Shown here in pieces: positions 16,582-24,381 of a stretch of 64,000 nt of DNA; within the stretch, counting starts at the first letter, position 1, and the number at the start of each line of letters is the position of its first letter. The notes under the pieces are model-generated. The model was not told the DNA's origin and searched no databases. It saw only the letters and a list, made by a program, of their open reading frames with translations. A program made the position numbers and the translations under genes. The DNA is taken from assembly GCA_021773115.1 (NCBI GenBank), contig JAJFKS010000036.1, forward strand, positions 1 through 64,000, in the 5' to 3' direction. Source of the stretch: Woeseiaceae bacterium (lineage in GTDB: Bacteria > Pseudomonadota > Gammaproteobacteria > Steroidobacterales > Woeseiaceae).

Positions 16582-18108
16582 GTGACCAACGTTGCTGTAG
16601 CGACGAGTTCCCGGCTGGCAGCTGACGCAGCGCGCGAAGTTGCCGCCGCGGGCGGCAATGCCGTCGACTGCGCGCTGGCTGCCGCATTGCTCACGATGAA
16701 CACCGAACCCGGCGTTTGCGCGCTCGCTGGCAGTGCTTTTATCACCGTTTGGCCGGCGGGCGGCGAACCCGTCACCATCGACGGCAACGTCGCCGTGCCC
16801 GGCGCAGGTCTCGCGGACGACGAACGCGGTCGTGGCGGGTTCAGTGTTTCGATGGAGTATGGCGGCGGAATTGAAACGCTGGTCGGTCCCGGATCTGTTG
16901 CAGTACCGGGAACGCTGGCCGCGCTCGAGCATGCCTGGAAAAAATACGGTGCCGCGAGCTGGCAATCGATTTTTGCGCCGACGATTCGAGCAACACGCGC
17001 TGGATTTCCGCTGTCGAGTGCTTGCCATTACTACCTGGGTTTTTCGGGCGACAGCATTTACGGGCGCAGCAAGGATGGTTACGAGGCCCTGCATCATGAA
17101 GACGGCACTTTGTGCGATACGCAGAGTCCGATCGTGATACCCAATTTGAGCGACACACTCGATGCCATTGCGAAAGAAGGCGCGGATCTGTTTTACAAGG
17201 GCGAACTGGCGACAACTCTATCGCGTCACTGCCGTGATGGTGGCGGCATGCTGACACGCGAAGACCTCGCGGCTTACCGTGCGCAGGAACGAACACCGCT
17301 GATGACGGAAATTGGCGCGTGGCAAATCGCGACGAATCCGACTCCTGCGGTGGGTGGCGCGGTACTGACCGCGATGTTGATTGCCTGCCGGTCGATAAAA
17401 GGAAAGGCCTGGAATCCGGACAGCCTGCGACAACTCATTCAATCGCAGCAGGCCTGTCTCAATTTTCGCAAAGAGCGACTCGACCTGGCCGCCGACATCG
17501 GTGCCGAGGCGGCTGAACTTATCCGGTTGGCACGTAGCGGGCAGTTGCTTGCGCGCTGGAGCTCTGCGTCGACGGTGCACACCTCCGTGGTCGACAGCGA
17601 CGGAACCGCCTGCGCGATTACCGCATCGTCGGGGTACGGATCGGGGGAAATGCCGAACGGTACCGGTTTGTGGCTGAACAACTGTCTCGGCGAAATCGAA
17701 CTCAATCGGCGCGGTCTTGATGCCGGGCCCGTTGGTGCCCGGCTGCCATCAAACATGGCGCCCAGCGTTGCGCGCAGAGACGATGCCGTACTGGCCGTCG
17801 GCTCACCCGGCGCAGATCGAATTACGACAGCACTGCAGCAGTTTCTGATCAATTACCTGCAGTTTGATATGTCCTTAAACGATGCAATTGCGCATCCTCG
17901 TGTGCATGTCGATACCAGCGGCAAGGAAATCCGCCTGATGGCGGAGGGCGACAACGAGCTTCCCGATGTCGGCCTCCCCGTGAAAGTATTTCCGCAGCCC
18001 GTGATGTATTTTGGCGGCGTCGGCGCAGCTGTGTTCAAACAGGGTGAAGGTCTGTCATCGGCTGTGGATCCGCGCCGCGAGGGGGGCACGTGCGTTTACG
18101 AACACTAG
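16582..18108 (+). CDS. Gamma-glutamyltransferase family protein
   Basis: Ntn-hydrolase that would self-cleave and transfer or hydrolyse gamma-glutamyl groups. The predicted nucleophile is Thr331 in STVHTSVVD, and the oxyanion motif is GYGSGEMPNGTGLWLNNCLG. The N-terminal half has the family pattern 'AADAAREVAAAGGNAVDCALAAALLTMNTEP'. At 508 residues and with no signal peptide from the GTG start it is a shorter, apparently cytoplasmic member. The GTG has no nearby Shine-Dalgarno; a 5-codon ORF (16568-16585) overlaps it as GTGA. The next gene starts inside its last 19 bases. Confidence 0.88.
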   Translation: MTNVAVATSSRLAADAAREVAAAGGNAVDCALAAALLTMNTEPGVCALAGSAFITVWPAGGEPVTIDGNVAVPGAGLADDERGRGGFSVSMEYGGGIETLVGPGSVAVPGTLAALEHAWKKYGAASWQSIFAPTIRATRAGFPLSSACHYYLGFSGDSIYGRSKDGYEALHHEDGTLCDTQSPIVIPNLSDTLDAIAKEGADLFYKGELATTLSRHCRDGGGMLTREDLAAYRAQERTPLMTEIGAWQIATNPTPAVGGAVLTAMLIACRSIKGKAWNPDSLRQLIQSQQACLNFRKERLDLAADIGAEAAELIRLARSGQLLARWSSASTVHTSVVDSDGTACAITASSGYGSGEMPNGTGLWLNNCLGEIELNRRGLDAGPVGARLPSNMAPSVARRDDAVLAVGSPGADRITTALQQFLINYLQFDMSLNDAIAHPRVHVDTSGKEIRLMAEGDNELPDVGLPVKVFPQPVMYFGGVGAAVFKQGEGLSSAVDPRREGGTCVYEH

Positions 18109-19712
18109 GCTTTGTCGCGGCCTGCTCGAGCCTGGTGACGTTCGCGTATGCCCAGCAGACGATGACGCGCGGTGCCGACATGTCGGTCGATGTCACCAGT
18201 GATGGTCGTTACGCCATCGACCTCGGCGGTGAACTCTGGATCGTTCCGGGTGGTGGAGGTGACGCCCGCTTACTCACGAACAGTCTCAAGACCGTGCAAC
18301 GACCCCGATGGTCTCCTGATCGGCAAAGTCTGGTTTACCAGGCTATCGTGGATGGCCGGCAGGGCCTCTGGCTGTACGATCTCGGCACTGATCAGACCCA
18401 GTCGATCAGTGGCACATCTAACTTCGACATGCATCCTGCCTGGCATCCGGCTGGCAAAAAAATCACCTACGCCTCGGACGTGGATGGTAACGGACTCGAC
18501 CTTTGGGAGGTGGATGTGCCCACCGGGATTCGCTGGCGCATCACTAATCTCCCGGGCAACGAGTCGGCGCCTGCCTGGTCGGCAAATGGCCGGGACCTGG
18601 TTTACGTACACAAAAACGGCGCACAGTGGTCACTCATCTTGCGCCGATTTGCGCAGCCCGACGAAGTACTGCTGACATCGAGCGATAAACTGGCGGCACC
18701 CTCCTGGCGGCCCGACGGCAGCCTGATCAGTTTTTTCCGACAGGGTGCCGAGGGCACTACGATCGACATGCTCATCCTTTCAGAACCGCGACTGCTTCGC
18801 GAACTCGTTGCTAACGAACAAGTGATGGTCTCACCGGTCAGCTGGCTGGACCGGCAACGCATGGTCTATTCTGCGAACGGCCAGATTCGACAGCGCAATT
18901 TCGACGCCTGGCGATCCCGCGCGGTGCAATTTCGTGCAAGCATTCAGCCCGATCCGGCAAACACGATCGCGCGGGTACGACCGCAATTCCGCTGGCCGGT
19001 GCAACCGACAGGCAAGCTCGTAATTCACGCTTCGCGCCTGTTTGACGGCGTCCAGAGCGGCTATCAGCACGACCTCGACATCCTGATTGACGGCGGGCGA
19101 ATCGTCGCTGTCGAAGCGCACGCCGAGCGTCCCGGTGAAATTGTTATCGACATGGGTAACCTGACGATAATACCCGGGCTGATCGATGCCGACGCCCGAC
19201 TGCCCGGACTACTGTCTGCCAGCCATGGGCCGGACTTGCTGGCCATGGGCATTACAACAATTGTTGCGAGCCACGCCGACGTGGAGCGCCTCAACGCACT
19301 TTGGTCCGACAAGGAGATTCCGGGTCCGCGATGGCTTTCGGCGGCAGAGTGGCCGATCGCTAACGTCGCCCGGCCCGCACTCGATCCGACCTCGGCAGTC
19401 GTCACCAGTCGCTCAACCGGTCTGCCGGCCGGCCGGGCGCTCGCCGCCCAGTTCAATGCCATGCAACTTGCGGGCCTGACGCCAGAACAAACACTGCGTG
19501 CCGTTGGCGTCAATGCGGCGGCGGCGATACTTGCCGATCCTTACCTTGGCCGCATCGCCGTCGGTGCATCAGCGGACCTGGTTTTTGTGGAAGGCGATCC
19601 ATTGGCCGATCATCGGGCTGCGCTAAATGTGGTCGCGGTGGTACGAAACGGTCGCTTCTACAGCATCTCGGGCTTGTTCGATCGTGCGAAGCGTGCCGAA
19701 AGTGTCGAGTAA
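18090..19712 (+). CDS. Exported beta-propeller protein with degenerate amidohydrolase domain
   Basis: 540 residues. A signal peptide (LGFVAACSSLVTFAYA) is followed by TolB/PD40-like propeller repeats (about 35-285; 'RPRWSPDRQSLVYQ', 'HPAWHPAGKKITYASD', 'APAWSANGRDLVY', 'APSWRPDGSLISF') and an amidohydrolase-like C-terminus (about 310-530). The metal motif after GLID should be HxH but reads ADAR, and no later His or Asp ligands are evident, so metal-dependent catalysis is unlikely. The terminal 'LGRIAVGASADLVFVEGDPL' is family-typical. Starts with GTG after a GGGGGG RBS inside the end of the GGT gene. Confidence 0.75.
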   Translation: MRLRTLGFVAACSSLVTFAYAQQTMTRGADMSVDVTSDGRYAIDLGGELWIVPGGGGDARLLTNSLKTVQRPRWSPDRQSLVYQAIVDGRQGLWLYDLGTDQTQSISGTSNFDMHPAWHPAGKKITYASDVDGNGLDLWEVDVPTGIRWRITNLPGNESAPAWSANGRDLVYVHKNGAQWSLILRRFAQPDEVLLTSSDKLAAPSWRPDGSLISFFRQGAEGTTIDMLILSEPRLLRELVANEQVMVSPVSWLDRQRMVYSANGQIRQRNFDAWRSRAVQFRASIQPDPANTIARVRPQFRWPVQPTGKLVIHASRLFDGVQSGYQHDLDILIDGGRIVAVEAHAERPGEIVIDMGNLTIIPGLIDADARLPGLLSASHGPDLLAMGITTIVASHADVERLNALWSDKEIPGPRWLSAAEWPIANVARPALDPTSAVVTSRSTGLPAGRALAAQFNAMQLAGLTPEQTLRAVGVNAAAAILADPYLGRIAVGASADLVFVEGDPLADHRAALNVVAVVRNGRFYSISGLFDRAKRAESVE

Positions 19713-19790
19713 TTTGACAAAAAGTGCAGAATATCGCCGAATTCGCAACGACAGATCCAAACTAGACATAATCAGGACCTTACTCACATA

Positions 19791-19833
19791 AGGCAAAGTT
19801 CCGGTGCAATCGCCAACTGCCTGCCTTTTCTAT
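19791..19833 (+). terminator. Structured hairpin with T-tract, candidate terminator
   Basis: AGGCA/TGCCT, GTT/AAC and GGTG/CGCC pair in register around a CAAT loop (19791-19822) with small internal loops, then GCCTTTTCTATATTTTT follows. It lies 79 bases after the stop of the propeller protein and would end that operon. A cis-regulatory leader for the short ORF at 19872 is the alternative. Confidence 0.4.
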
Positions 19834-19871
19834 ATTTTTCAGGTATTTAATTCGGGTAATTGCGGGAGCGC

Positions 19872-19955
19872 ATGATGTCGGAGCAATCAAAAACGTCGAA
19901 ATTCTTTACGATCCGTGGCTGTTCCATTCACCCATCGGGATTGAGCATTTGCTAA
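19872..19955 (+). CDS. Possible 27-residue peptide with two C-terminal-half cysteines
   Basis: An ORF starting ATGATG, preceded by GCGGGAG at good Shine-Dalgarno spacing, encodes a basic N-terminal half and a C-terminal half GCSIHPSGLSIC. No homologue is recognised. It lies upstream of the sigma-54-type promoter and so would belong to a different transcript. It may be chance; support is only the RBS and its place in an otherwise empty stretch. Confidence 0.2.
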   Translation: MMSEQSKTSKFFTIRGCSIHPSGLSIC

Positions 19956-19986
19956 ATCATTGAAATTGCGACGCCGAAACGACGCT

Positions 19987-20002
19987 TGGCACAGCTCTTG
20001 CT
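19987..20002 (+). promoter_or_regulatory. Sigma-54 (-24/-12) promoter
   Basis: TTGGCACAGCTCTTGCT has GG (19988-19989) and GC (20000-20001) with exactly 10 bases between, matching the RpoN consensus TGGCAC-N5-TTGC. A direct repeat CGACGC-N5-CGACGC ends just before it. The start site would be about 20013. Sigma-54 promoters need an enhancer-binding activator; no such gene is in the window. Confidence 0.7.
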
Positions 20003-20012
20003 TTTAATACTC

Positions 20013-20215
20013 TGCCCAAGCGAAGCGTAACTGCGGTTGATAACAATACGGTGAGAACAGGATTTAGACGCCAGAAGAAAAATAACTATAAAAATAAGAA
20101 GATCCAAATCCCAAAATAATAAGAAATACTCTGTTACCGGTTATCGAATTTGCAGTTACCTCTTTTGAAAAAAAGAGAAATTCAAGCCCCGCCGCTCACG
20201 CCGTGGGGCTTTTTC
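20013..20215 (+). ncRNA. Candidate sigma-54-dependent small RNA or untranslated remnant
   Basis: From the predicted RpoN start to the intrinsic terminator at 20184-20215 is about 200 bases with no convincing coding frame; the longest is 22 lysine-rich codons from a GTG with no RBS. The stretch is A-rich and unlike the flanking genes. A free-standing promoter-terminator pair is what an sRNA gene looks like. Alternatively, a sigma-54-driven protein gene (for example of the PEP-CTERM type) once lay here and was deleted. Confidence 0.4.
20184..20215 (+). terminator. Rho-independent terminator
   Basis: AAGCCCC(GCC)...(CC)GTGGGGCTT stem with a short GC-rich loop followed by TTTTTCTT. It lies about 115 bases before the methyltransferase-like gene and closes the candidate RNA. 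Confidence 0.7.
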
Positions 20216-20233
20216 TTGCCCGGCGAATACGTT

Positions 20234-20286
20234 GGCACGTTGCACCCCCAAGGGCACGTTGCACCCCAAGGGCACGTTGCCCTTTT
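20234..20286 (+). repeat. Three tandem copies of an 18-19-base unit, last copy forming a terminator-like hairpin
   Basis: GGCACGTTGCACCCC(C)AAG begins at 20234, 20253 and 20271. The third copy changes to AGGGCA-CGT-TGCCCT followed by TTTTT, a 6-bp stem with T-tract at 20269-20286. It sits in the 5' region of the next gene, 43 bases before its ATG, so it could act as a terminator or attenuator. Confidence 0.7.
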
Positions 20287-20328
20287 TCGCCGGTCGGAAT
20301 AGGATCGGACCAACACCGGGGAGAAACC

Positions 20329-21144
20329 ATGAACAAATCCAATTGCCTTGCCGCGCTGACTTCAGTCTTCGCGCTTTTATTGCTTTCCGCCTGTGGCGAC
20401 AAAGCCTCAGAGGAACCCGCAAGCGACGCAAAAGCAGCGAGTGCAGAGCCTGCTGTTTCGGTGTACGTCGCCGCGCTAAATGACCCGCAGAGGCCGGCAG
20501 ATGACAAGTCGCGGGATGCCAGCCGGAAACCTGCAGAGGTGCTTGAATTCATCGGCATCAAGCCCGGCATGACTGTGCTCGACATGTTCACCGGGGGCGG
20601 CTGGTACGCCGAAATAATTGCGCATGTCGTAGGACCGGATGGCAAGGTCTACGCCCACTCGAACGAGGCTTATAAGAATTTTGTCGGCGACGCCCTGGAA
20701 GAGCGTTTTGCAGATGGGCGCGTTCCACAGGTCGAAATTCTAATGGTGGAGAACAATCAACTGTCACTTGAAGCGAATTCCCTCGACGCCGTGACGCTGG
20801 GCTTGTCGTTTCACGACATGTATCACGAGGACTCAGAAAACGGCTGGCCGTTGCTCGACGGTGTCGCATTTCTTGCCGAGCTAAAGAAAGGCCTGAAGCC
20901 CGGCGGCATTGTCGGGATCTTCGATCACCGCGCTGCGCCCGGCGCACCGCCGGAAACCGGCGACAGCTTGCACCGCATCGATCCGGCGCTGGTGATCGCA
21001 AATATGGAGGCCGCCGGATTCGAGTTCGAAGCCGAGAGCGATTTGCTTGCCAACCCGGACGATGATCATACAAAGCCCGTTTTTGCCCCTGAGATTCGCG
21101 GCAATACCGATCGGTTCATTCTGCGATTTCGCAAGCCCGGGTAA
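20329..21144 (+). CDS. Exported methyltransferase-fold lipoprotein
   Basis: 271 residues with a lipoprotein signal (ALLLLSAC, Cys22) followed by a Ser/Ala-rich linker and a class I Rossmann-like domain. Motif I is VLDMFTGGGWYAEIIAHVVG, motif II and III regions are 'VYAHSNEAYKNF' and 'SLDAVTLGLSFHDMYH'. This family of predicted secreted methyltransferases is widespread, but S-adenosylmethionine is not expected in the periplasm, so its real activity is unclear. ATG chosen for the GGGGAGA RBS and signal peptide. Stop and the next start overlap (TAATG). Confidence 0.8.
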   Translation: MNKSNCLAALTSVFALLLLSACGDKASEEPASDAKAASAEPAVSVYVAALNDPQRPADDKSRDASRKPAEVLEFIGIKPGMTVLDMFTGGGWYAEIIAHVVGPDGKVYAHSNEAYKNFVGDALEERFADGRVPQVEILMVENNQLSLEANSLDAVTLGLSFHDMYHEDSENGWPLLDGVAFLAELKKGLKPGGIVGIFDHRAAPGAPPETGDSLHRIDPALVIANMEAAGFEFEAESDLLANPDDDHTKPVFAPEIRGNTDRFILRFRKPG

Positions 21145-22673
21145 TGCGAAAAACTCTCAGAATTGTTTTATTGTTGATGCTCGCCGCCTGCTCGGGCGGC
21201 GAGCGTGATTTTTCCGAAGCCGATATCGCCACTCTGCACGACCACTTGCAGCGCGGGGAAATCAGTTCGGAAGAACTTGTCGAGTGGTATATCGAACGCA
21301 TAAATGCAATCGACCGCAATGGCCCTGCACTGAATTCCATCATTGAGATAAATCCCGACGCACTGCGCATCGCCCGCGCACTCGATGACGAATGGAAAGT
21401 ATCAGGACCGCGTGGTCCGATGCACGGCATTCCACTTGTCTTGAAAGCCAACATCGATACAGCCGATCAGATGTCTACCAGTGCCGGATCGCTCGCGCTG
21501 GCCGAACACCGTCCACCGGCGGATGCGTTCGTTGTCAAACGATTGCGCGACGCTGGCGCGGTCATTCTCGGTAAAGCCAACTTAAGTGAATGGGCAAACT
21601 TTCGTTCAACACGCTCATCGAGTGGCTGGAGCAGCGTAGCTGGCCAGACACTGAATCCATACGACACCCGTCGTTCGCCTTGCGGATCGTCAAGCGGATC
21701 GGCGGTTGCCGTGGCGGCGAATCTGGTCACGGTTTCCATCGGTACCGAAACCGATGGCTCGGTCATTTGCCCGGCAAGCATCAATGGCATCGCTGGCCTT
21801 AAGCCGACCGTCGGGCTGGTCAGTCGCAGCGGCATTATCCCGATAGCACACAGCCAGGATACGGCGGGTCCGATGGGCCGCACGGTTCGGGATACGGCGA
21901 TCCTGCTGACCGCGATGACGGGTATTGACCCGGACGATCCTGCAACGCAACACGCCGCAGTTCACCATGATTATGCGGCTAATCTCACCGCCGACGCGCT
22001 CAACGGGAAACGCATCGGAATTATCCGCGGCTGGCATGGGGAAGGCCGGATCCCCGCTGTAGACCGCAGCTACCAAACCAGCATTGATGCCATTAAAAAT
22101 GCTGGCGCGGTGATGATCGACAACATTGTGCTCGACGGCGACGGCATGCTCGACGCAGAGTACGAGGTCCTCCTTTACGAATTTCTAAACGACCTGAATC
22201 ACTATTTGCAGGCTTCCGGTGCGCCGGTAAACGATCTTGCGGATCTCATTGCATACAATAATGAAAACGCCGCGACGGTCATGCCGCACTTCGGTCAGGA
22301 GGTCTTTCTACAGGCACAGGAAAAGGGCCCGCTCACCGAACAGGCGTATCTCGATGCGCTTGAGACGAGCAAACGAATGGCTCGTGCCGCGATTGACGGC
22401 GCTATTGAAGAGTTTGAGCTCGATGCACTGATCGCGCCAAGCAATGGCCCGGCGTGGATGATCGATCATGTGAACGGAGACAATTTCAGCGTCGGCAGCT
22501 CATCCTGGGCTGCAATCTCCGCTTATCCGAGTATCACCGTGCCGGCGGGATTTGCGGACGGTCTGCCACTCGGGCTGTCATTCATTGCCGGGGCCTGGAA
22601 TGAGAAACAGCTCATAGAGATCGCCTACGCGTTCGAGCAAACTACCCGGGTTCGTAAGCCACCTGATCTCTGA
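21144..22673 (+). CDS. Lipoprotein amidase (amidase-signature family)
   Basis: 509 residues with a lipobox (LMLAACSGG). The Ser-cisSer-Lys triad is visible: Lys in 'PLVLKANID', the serine-rich loop CGSSSGSAVAVAANLV, and the nucleophile in SIGTETDGSVICPAS. Hydrolyses amides of unknown identity; related periplasmic members act on amidated peptides or amino acids. The start codon overlaps the stop of the methyltransferase-like gene, suggesting translational coupling and a shared envelope role. Confidence 0.88.
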   Translation: MRKTLRIVLLLMLAACSGGERDFSEADIATLHDHLQRGEISSEELVEWYIERINAIDRNGPALNSIIEINPDALRIARALDDEWKVSGPRGPMHGIPLVLKANIDTADQMSTSAGSLALAEHRPPADAFVVKRLRDAGAVILGKANLSEWANFRSTRSSSGWSSVAGQTLNPYDTRRSPCGSSSGSAVAVAANLVTVSIGTETDGSVICPASINGIAGLKPTVGLVSRSGIIPIAHSQDTAGPMGRTVRDTAILLTAMTGIDPDDPATQHAAVHHDYAANLTADALNGKRIGIIRGWHGEGRIPAVDRSYQTSIDAIKNAGAVMIDNIVLDGDGMLDAEYEVLLYEFLNDLNHYLQASGAPVNDLADLIAYNNENAATVMPHFGQEVFLQAQEKGPLTEQAYLDALETSKRMARAAIDGAIEEFELDALIAPSNGPAWMIDHVNGDNFSVGSSSWAAISAYPSITVPAGFADGLPLGLSFIAGAWNEKQLIEIAYAFEQTTRVRKPPDL

Positions 22674-22677
22674 GCCC

Positions 22678-23448
22678 ATGTTCAAAGCCGCCCGTATCGC
22701 CCTGCTGCTGTTCGTCTTGTTGTTTGTGGTGCTCAGTACTGTGTTGACGCAGGCGCGCAGCACCGACTGGAATAACAGCCTTTGGATAAAAATCTACCCG
22801 ATCAACGGCGACGGTAGTCCAGAGGCCGCGAAGTACATCGCCGACCTGACAAGCCGTGACTTTAACGGCATTGAATCCTTCATTGAGCGCGAGACTGAAC
22901 GCTATTCTCGCAATGTGGTGCAACCGGTTCGTATCGAACTCGGCAATGAGATCGTTTCGCAACCGCCCGTACTTGGATCGGCACCCACGTTCTTTTCGGT
23001 CATGCTCTGGTCACTGAAAATGCGCTGGTGGGCAAGTGACGTGGCCGATGATCAGGACCGCATCGACCCGGATGTGCGAGTCTTTGTTCGATACCATAAG
23101 CCGGACTTTGCGGTCGTTCTCGAAAACTCCGTCGGCCTGCAGAAAGGCATGGTCGGCATCGTCAATGGCTATGCGAGTCGACAATATCGCGGCGCAAACA
23201 ATGTCATCATTGCCCACGAGTTTCTACACACGCTTGGCGCCTCCGACAAATACAACGCTGCAGATGGTCAGCCGATCGGTCCGCACGGACTCGCGGAACC
23301 GGATCGAACCCCGCTGTATCCGCAACGCTTTGCCGAAATCATGGGTGGACGAATTGCGCTGGCAGACAACGACGCGGTCATTCCGAAGAGCCTGAAGTTC
23401 GCCGTCATCGGCCCGCTGACAGCAAGCGAAATCAATCTTGTCGATTGA
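22678..23448 (+). CDS. Membrane-anchored putative zinc metallopeptidase
   Basis: 256 residues: one N-terminal transmembrane helix (about 6-24) and an external domain with HEFLHTLGASDKY starting near residue 179, an HExxH zinc motif with a downstream Asp as possible third ligand. 'GMVGIVNGYASRQYRGANNVIIAHEFLH' resembles astacin/metzincin-like active-site strands, but I recognise no named family. Begins 4 bases after the amidase stop, making a three-gene envelope operon (20329-23448). Confidence 0.7.
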   Translation: MFKAARIALLLFVLLFVVLSTVLTQARSTDWNNSLWIKIYPINGDGSPEAAKYIADLTSRDFNGIESFIERETERYSRNVVQPVRIELGNEIVSQPPVLGSAPTFFSVMLWSLKMRWWASDVADDQDRIDPDVRVFVRYHKPDFAVVLENSVGLQKGMVGIVNGYASRQYRGANNVIIAHEFLHTLGASDKYNAADGQPIGPHGLAEPDRTPLYPQRFAEIMGGRIALADNDAVIPKSLKFAVIGPLTASEINLVD

Positions 23449-23459
23449 TCAAGCTCGCC

Positions 23460-24293
23460 TTAACGAACATAACCTTTTAGCTTAGCCAGAAATTTTTCGT
23501 GCAGTGACGGATTCGCTGCCAGCACGGAACGAATCTCGAGATCCGGTTTGTCGCCATTGAGATCGGTAAACACACCGCCGGCTTCGGTCACGATGATCGA
23601 CAACGCAGCGATGTCGAGAATATTCACGTCGGATTCGATCACGGCCTCGATTTTTCCGGCCGCAAGCAGATGATAATGGTAGAAGTCGCCGTAACCGCGG
23701 ATTCGGTCTGCGTGTTTAACGATGTCACCGAGCGCTGCCCAACCGCCGGTCTCGGCCAGCGATTTCAGGTTTCCAGTCGAGATTGCCGCGCGGTCCGGAT
23801 CGTAAATATCACTGACCTTGAGCCGCTGACCATTTAACCAGGCACCCCTGCCTTTTTCAGCCCACGCCAGCTCATCCATCATCGTGCCGCTGGAAACACC
23901 AAGAATGACCTCACCATCGTGCAGCAACGCAATCTGCGTGGAAAAAAACGGATACTGGCGGACAAAGCCTTTGGTGCCGTCGATCGGATCGACCAGCCAC
24001 AGAAACTCGGCGTCGGGCAGCGTCTGCCCGGTTTCTTCGCCGTAAAACCCGTGTTCGGGGAAGGTATTCAGGATGACTTCGCGAATGGCCTGTTCGCATT
24101 CAACATCTGCCTGCGTGACCGGCGTCTGATCGGCCTTCGTCGTGACCGTAAAATTGCCTGCGTAGTATTGCCGACTGATTGTTGCGGCTTTGTCAGCGGC
24201 CGCCAGCGCGACCTTGAGATAATCCGATGCGCTTTCTGCGTTAAAACTTTCCACTTTGCCGTCTGTTCCCGGTGTGCGATTGATACGGCGCAA
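23460..24293 (-). CDS. Inositol monophosphatase-family phosphatase (HisN/CysQ-like)
   Basis: Mg-dependent sugar- or nucleotide-phosphatase. Motifs: GEETG (metal ligands), WLVDPIDGTKGFVRQYP, and the C-terminal 'VNILDIAALSIIVTEAGG'. The pattern fits histidinol-phosphatase (HisN) or 3'-phosphoadenosine phosphatase; the exact substrate is unresolved. The start is uncertain: a TTG at 24293 or a GTG at 24254, which sits just before the conserved helix. Convergent with the metallopeptidase gene. Confidence 0.85.
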   Translation of the reverse strand: MRRINRTPGTDGKVESFNAESASDYLKVALAAADKAATISRQYYAGNFTVTTKADQTPVTQADVECEQAIREVILNTFPEHGFYGEETGQTLPDAEFLWLVDPIDGTKGFVRQYPFFSTQIALLHDGEVILGVSSGTMMDELAWAEKGRGAWLNGQRLKVSDIYDPDRAAISTGNLKSLAETGGWAALGDIVKHADRIRGYGDFYHYHLLAAGKIEAVIESDVNILDIAALSIIVTEAGGVFTDLNGDKPDLEIRSVLAANPSLHEKFLAKLKGYVR

Positions 24294-24346
24294 CTATGGC
24301 TGCTGCCGGGATCAGAAACAAGCAGGCGATCCTGTCGGCCATTTTC

Positions 24347-24375
24347 TTGACAGCCAATAGGCGCCTACTTATCGT
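24347..24375 (+). promoter_or_regulatory. Promoter positioned for a leaderless mRNA
   Basis: TTGACA (24347-24352), 17-bp spacer, TATCGT (24370-24375). The expected start site (24382) is the A of the ATG of the adenosyltransferase gene. No Shine-Dalgarno is present before that ATG. Confidence 0.5.
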
Positions 24376-24381
24376 GGCCTC

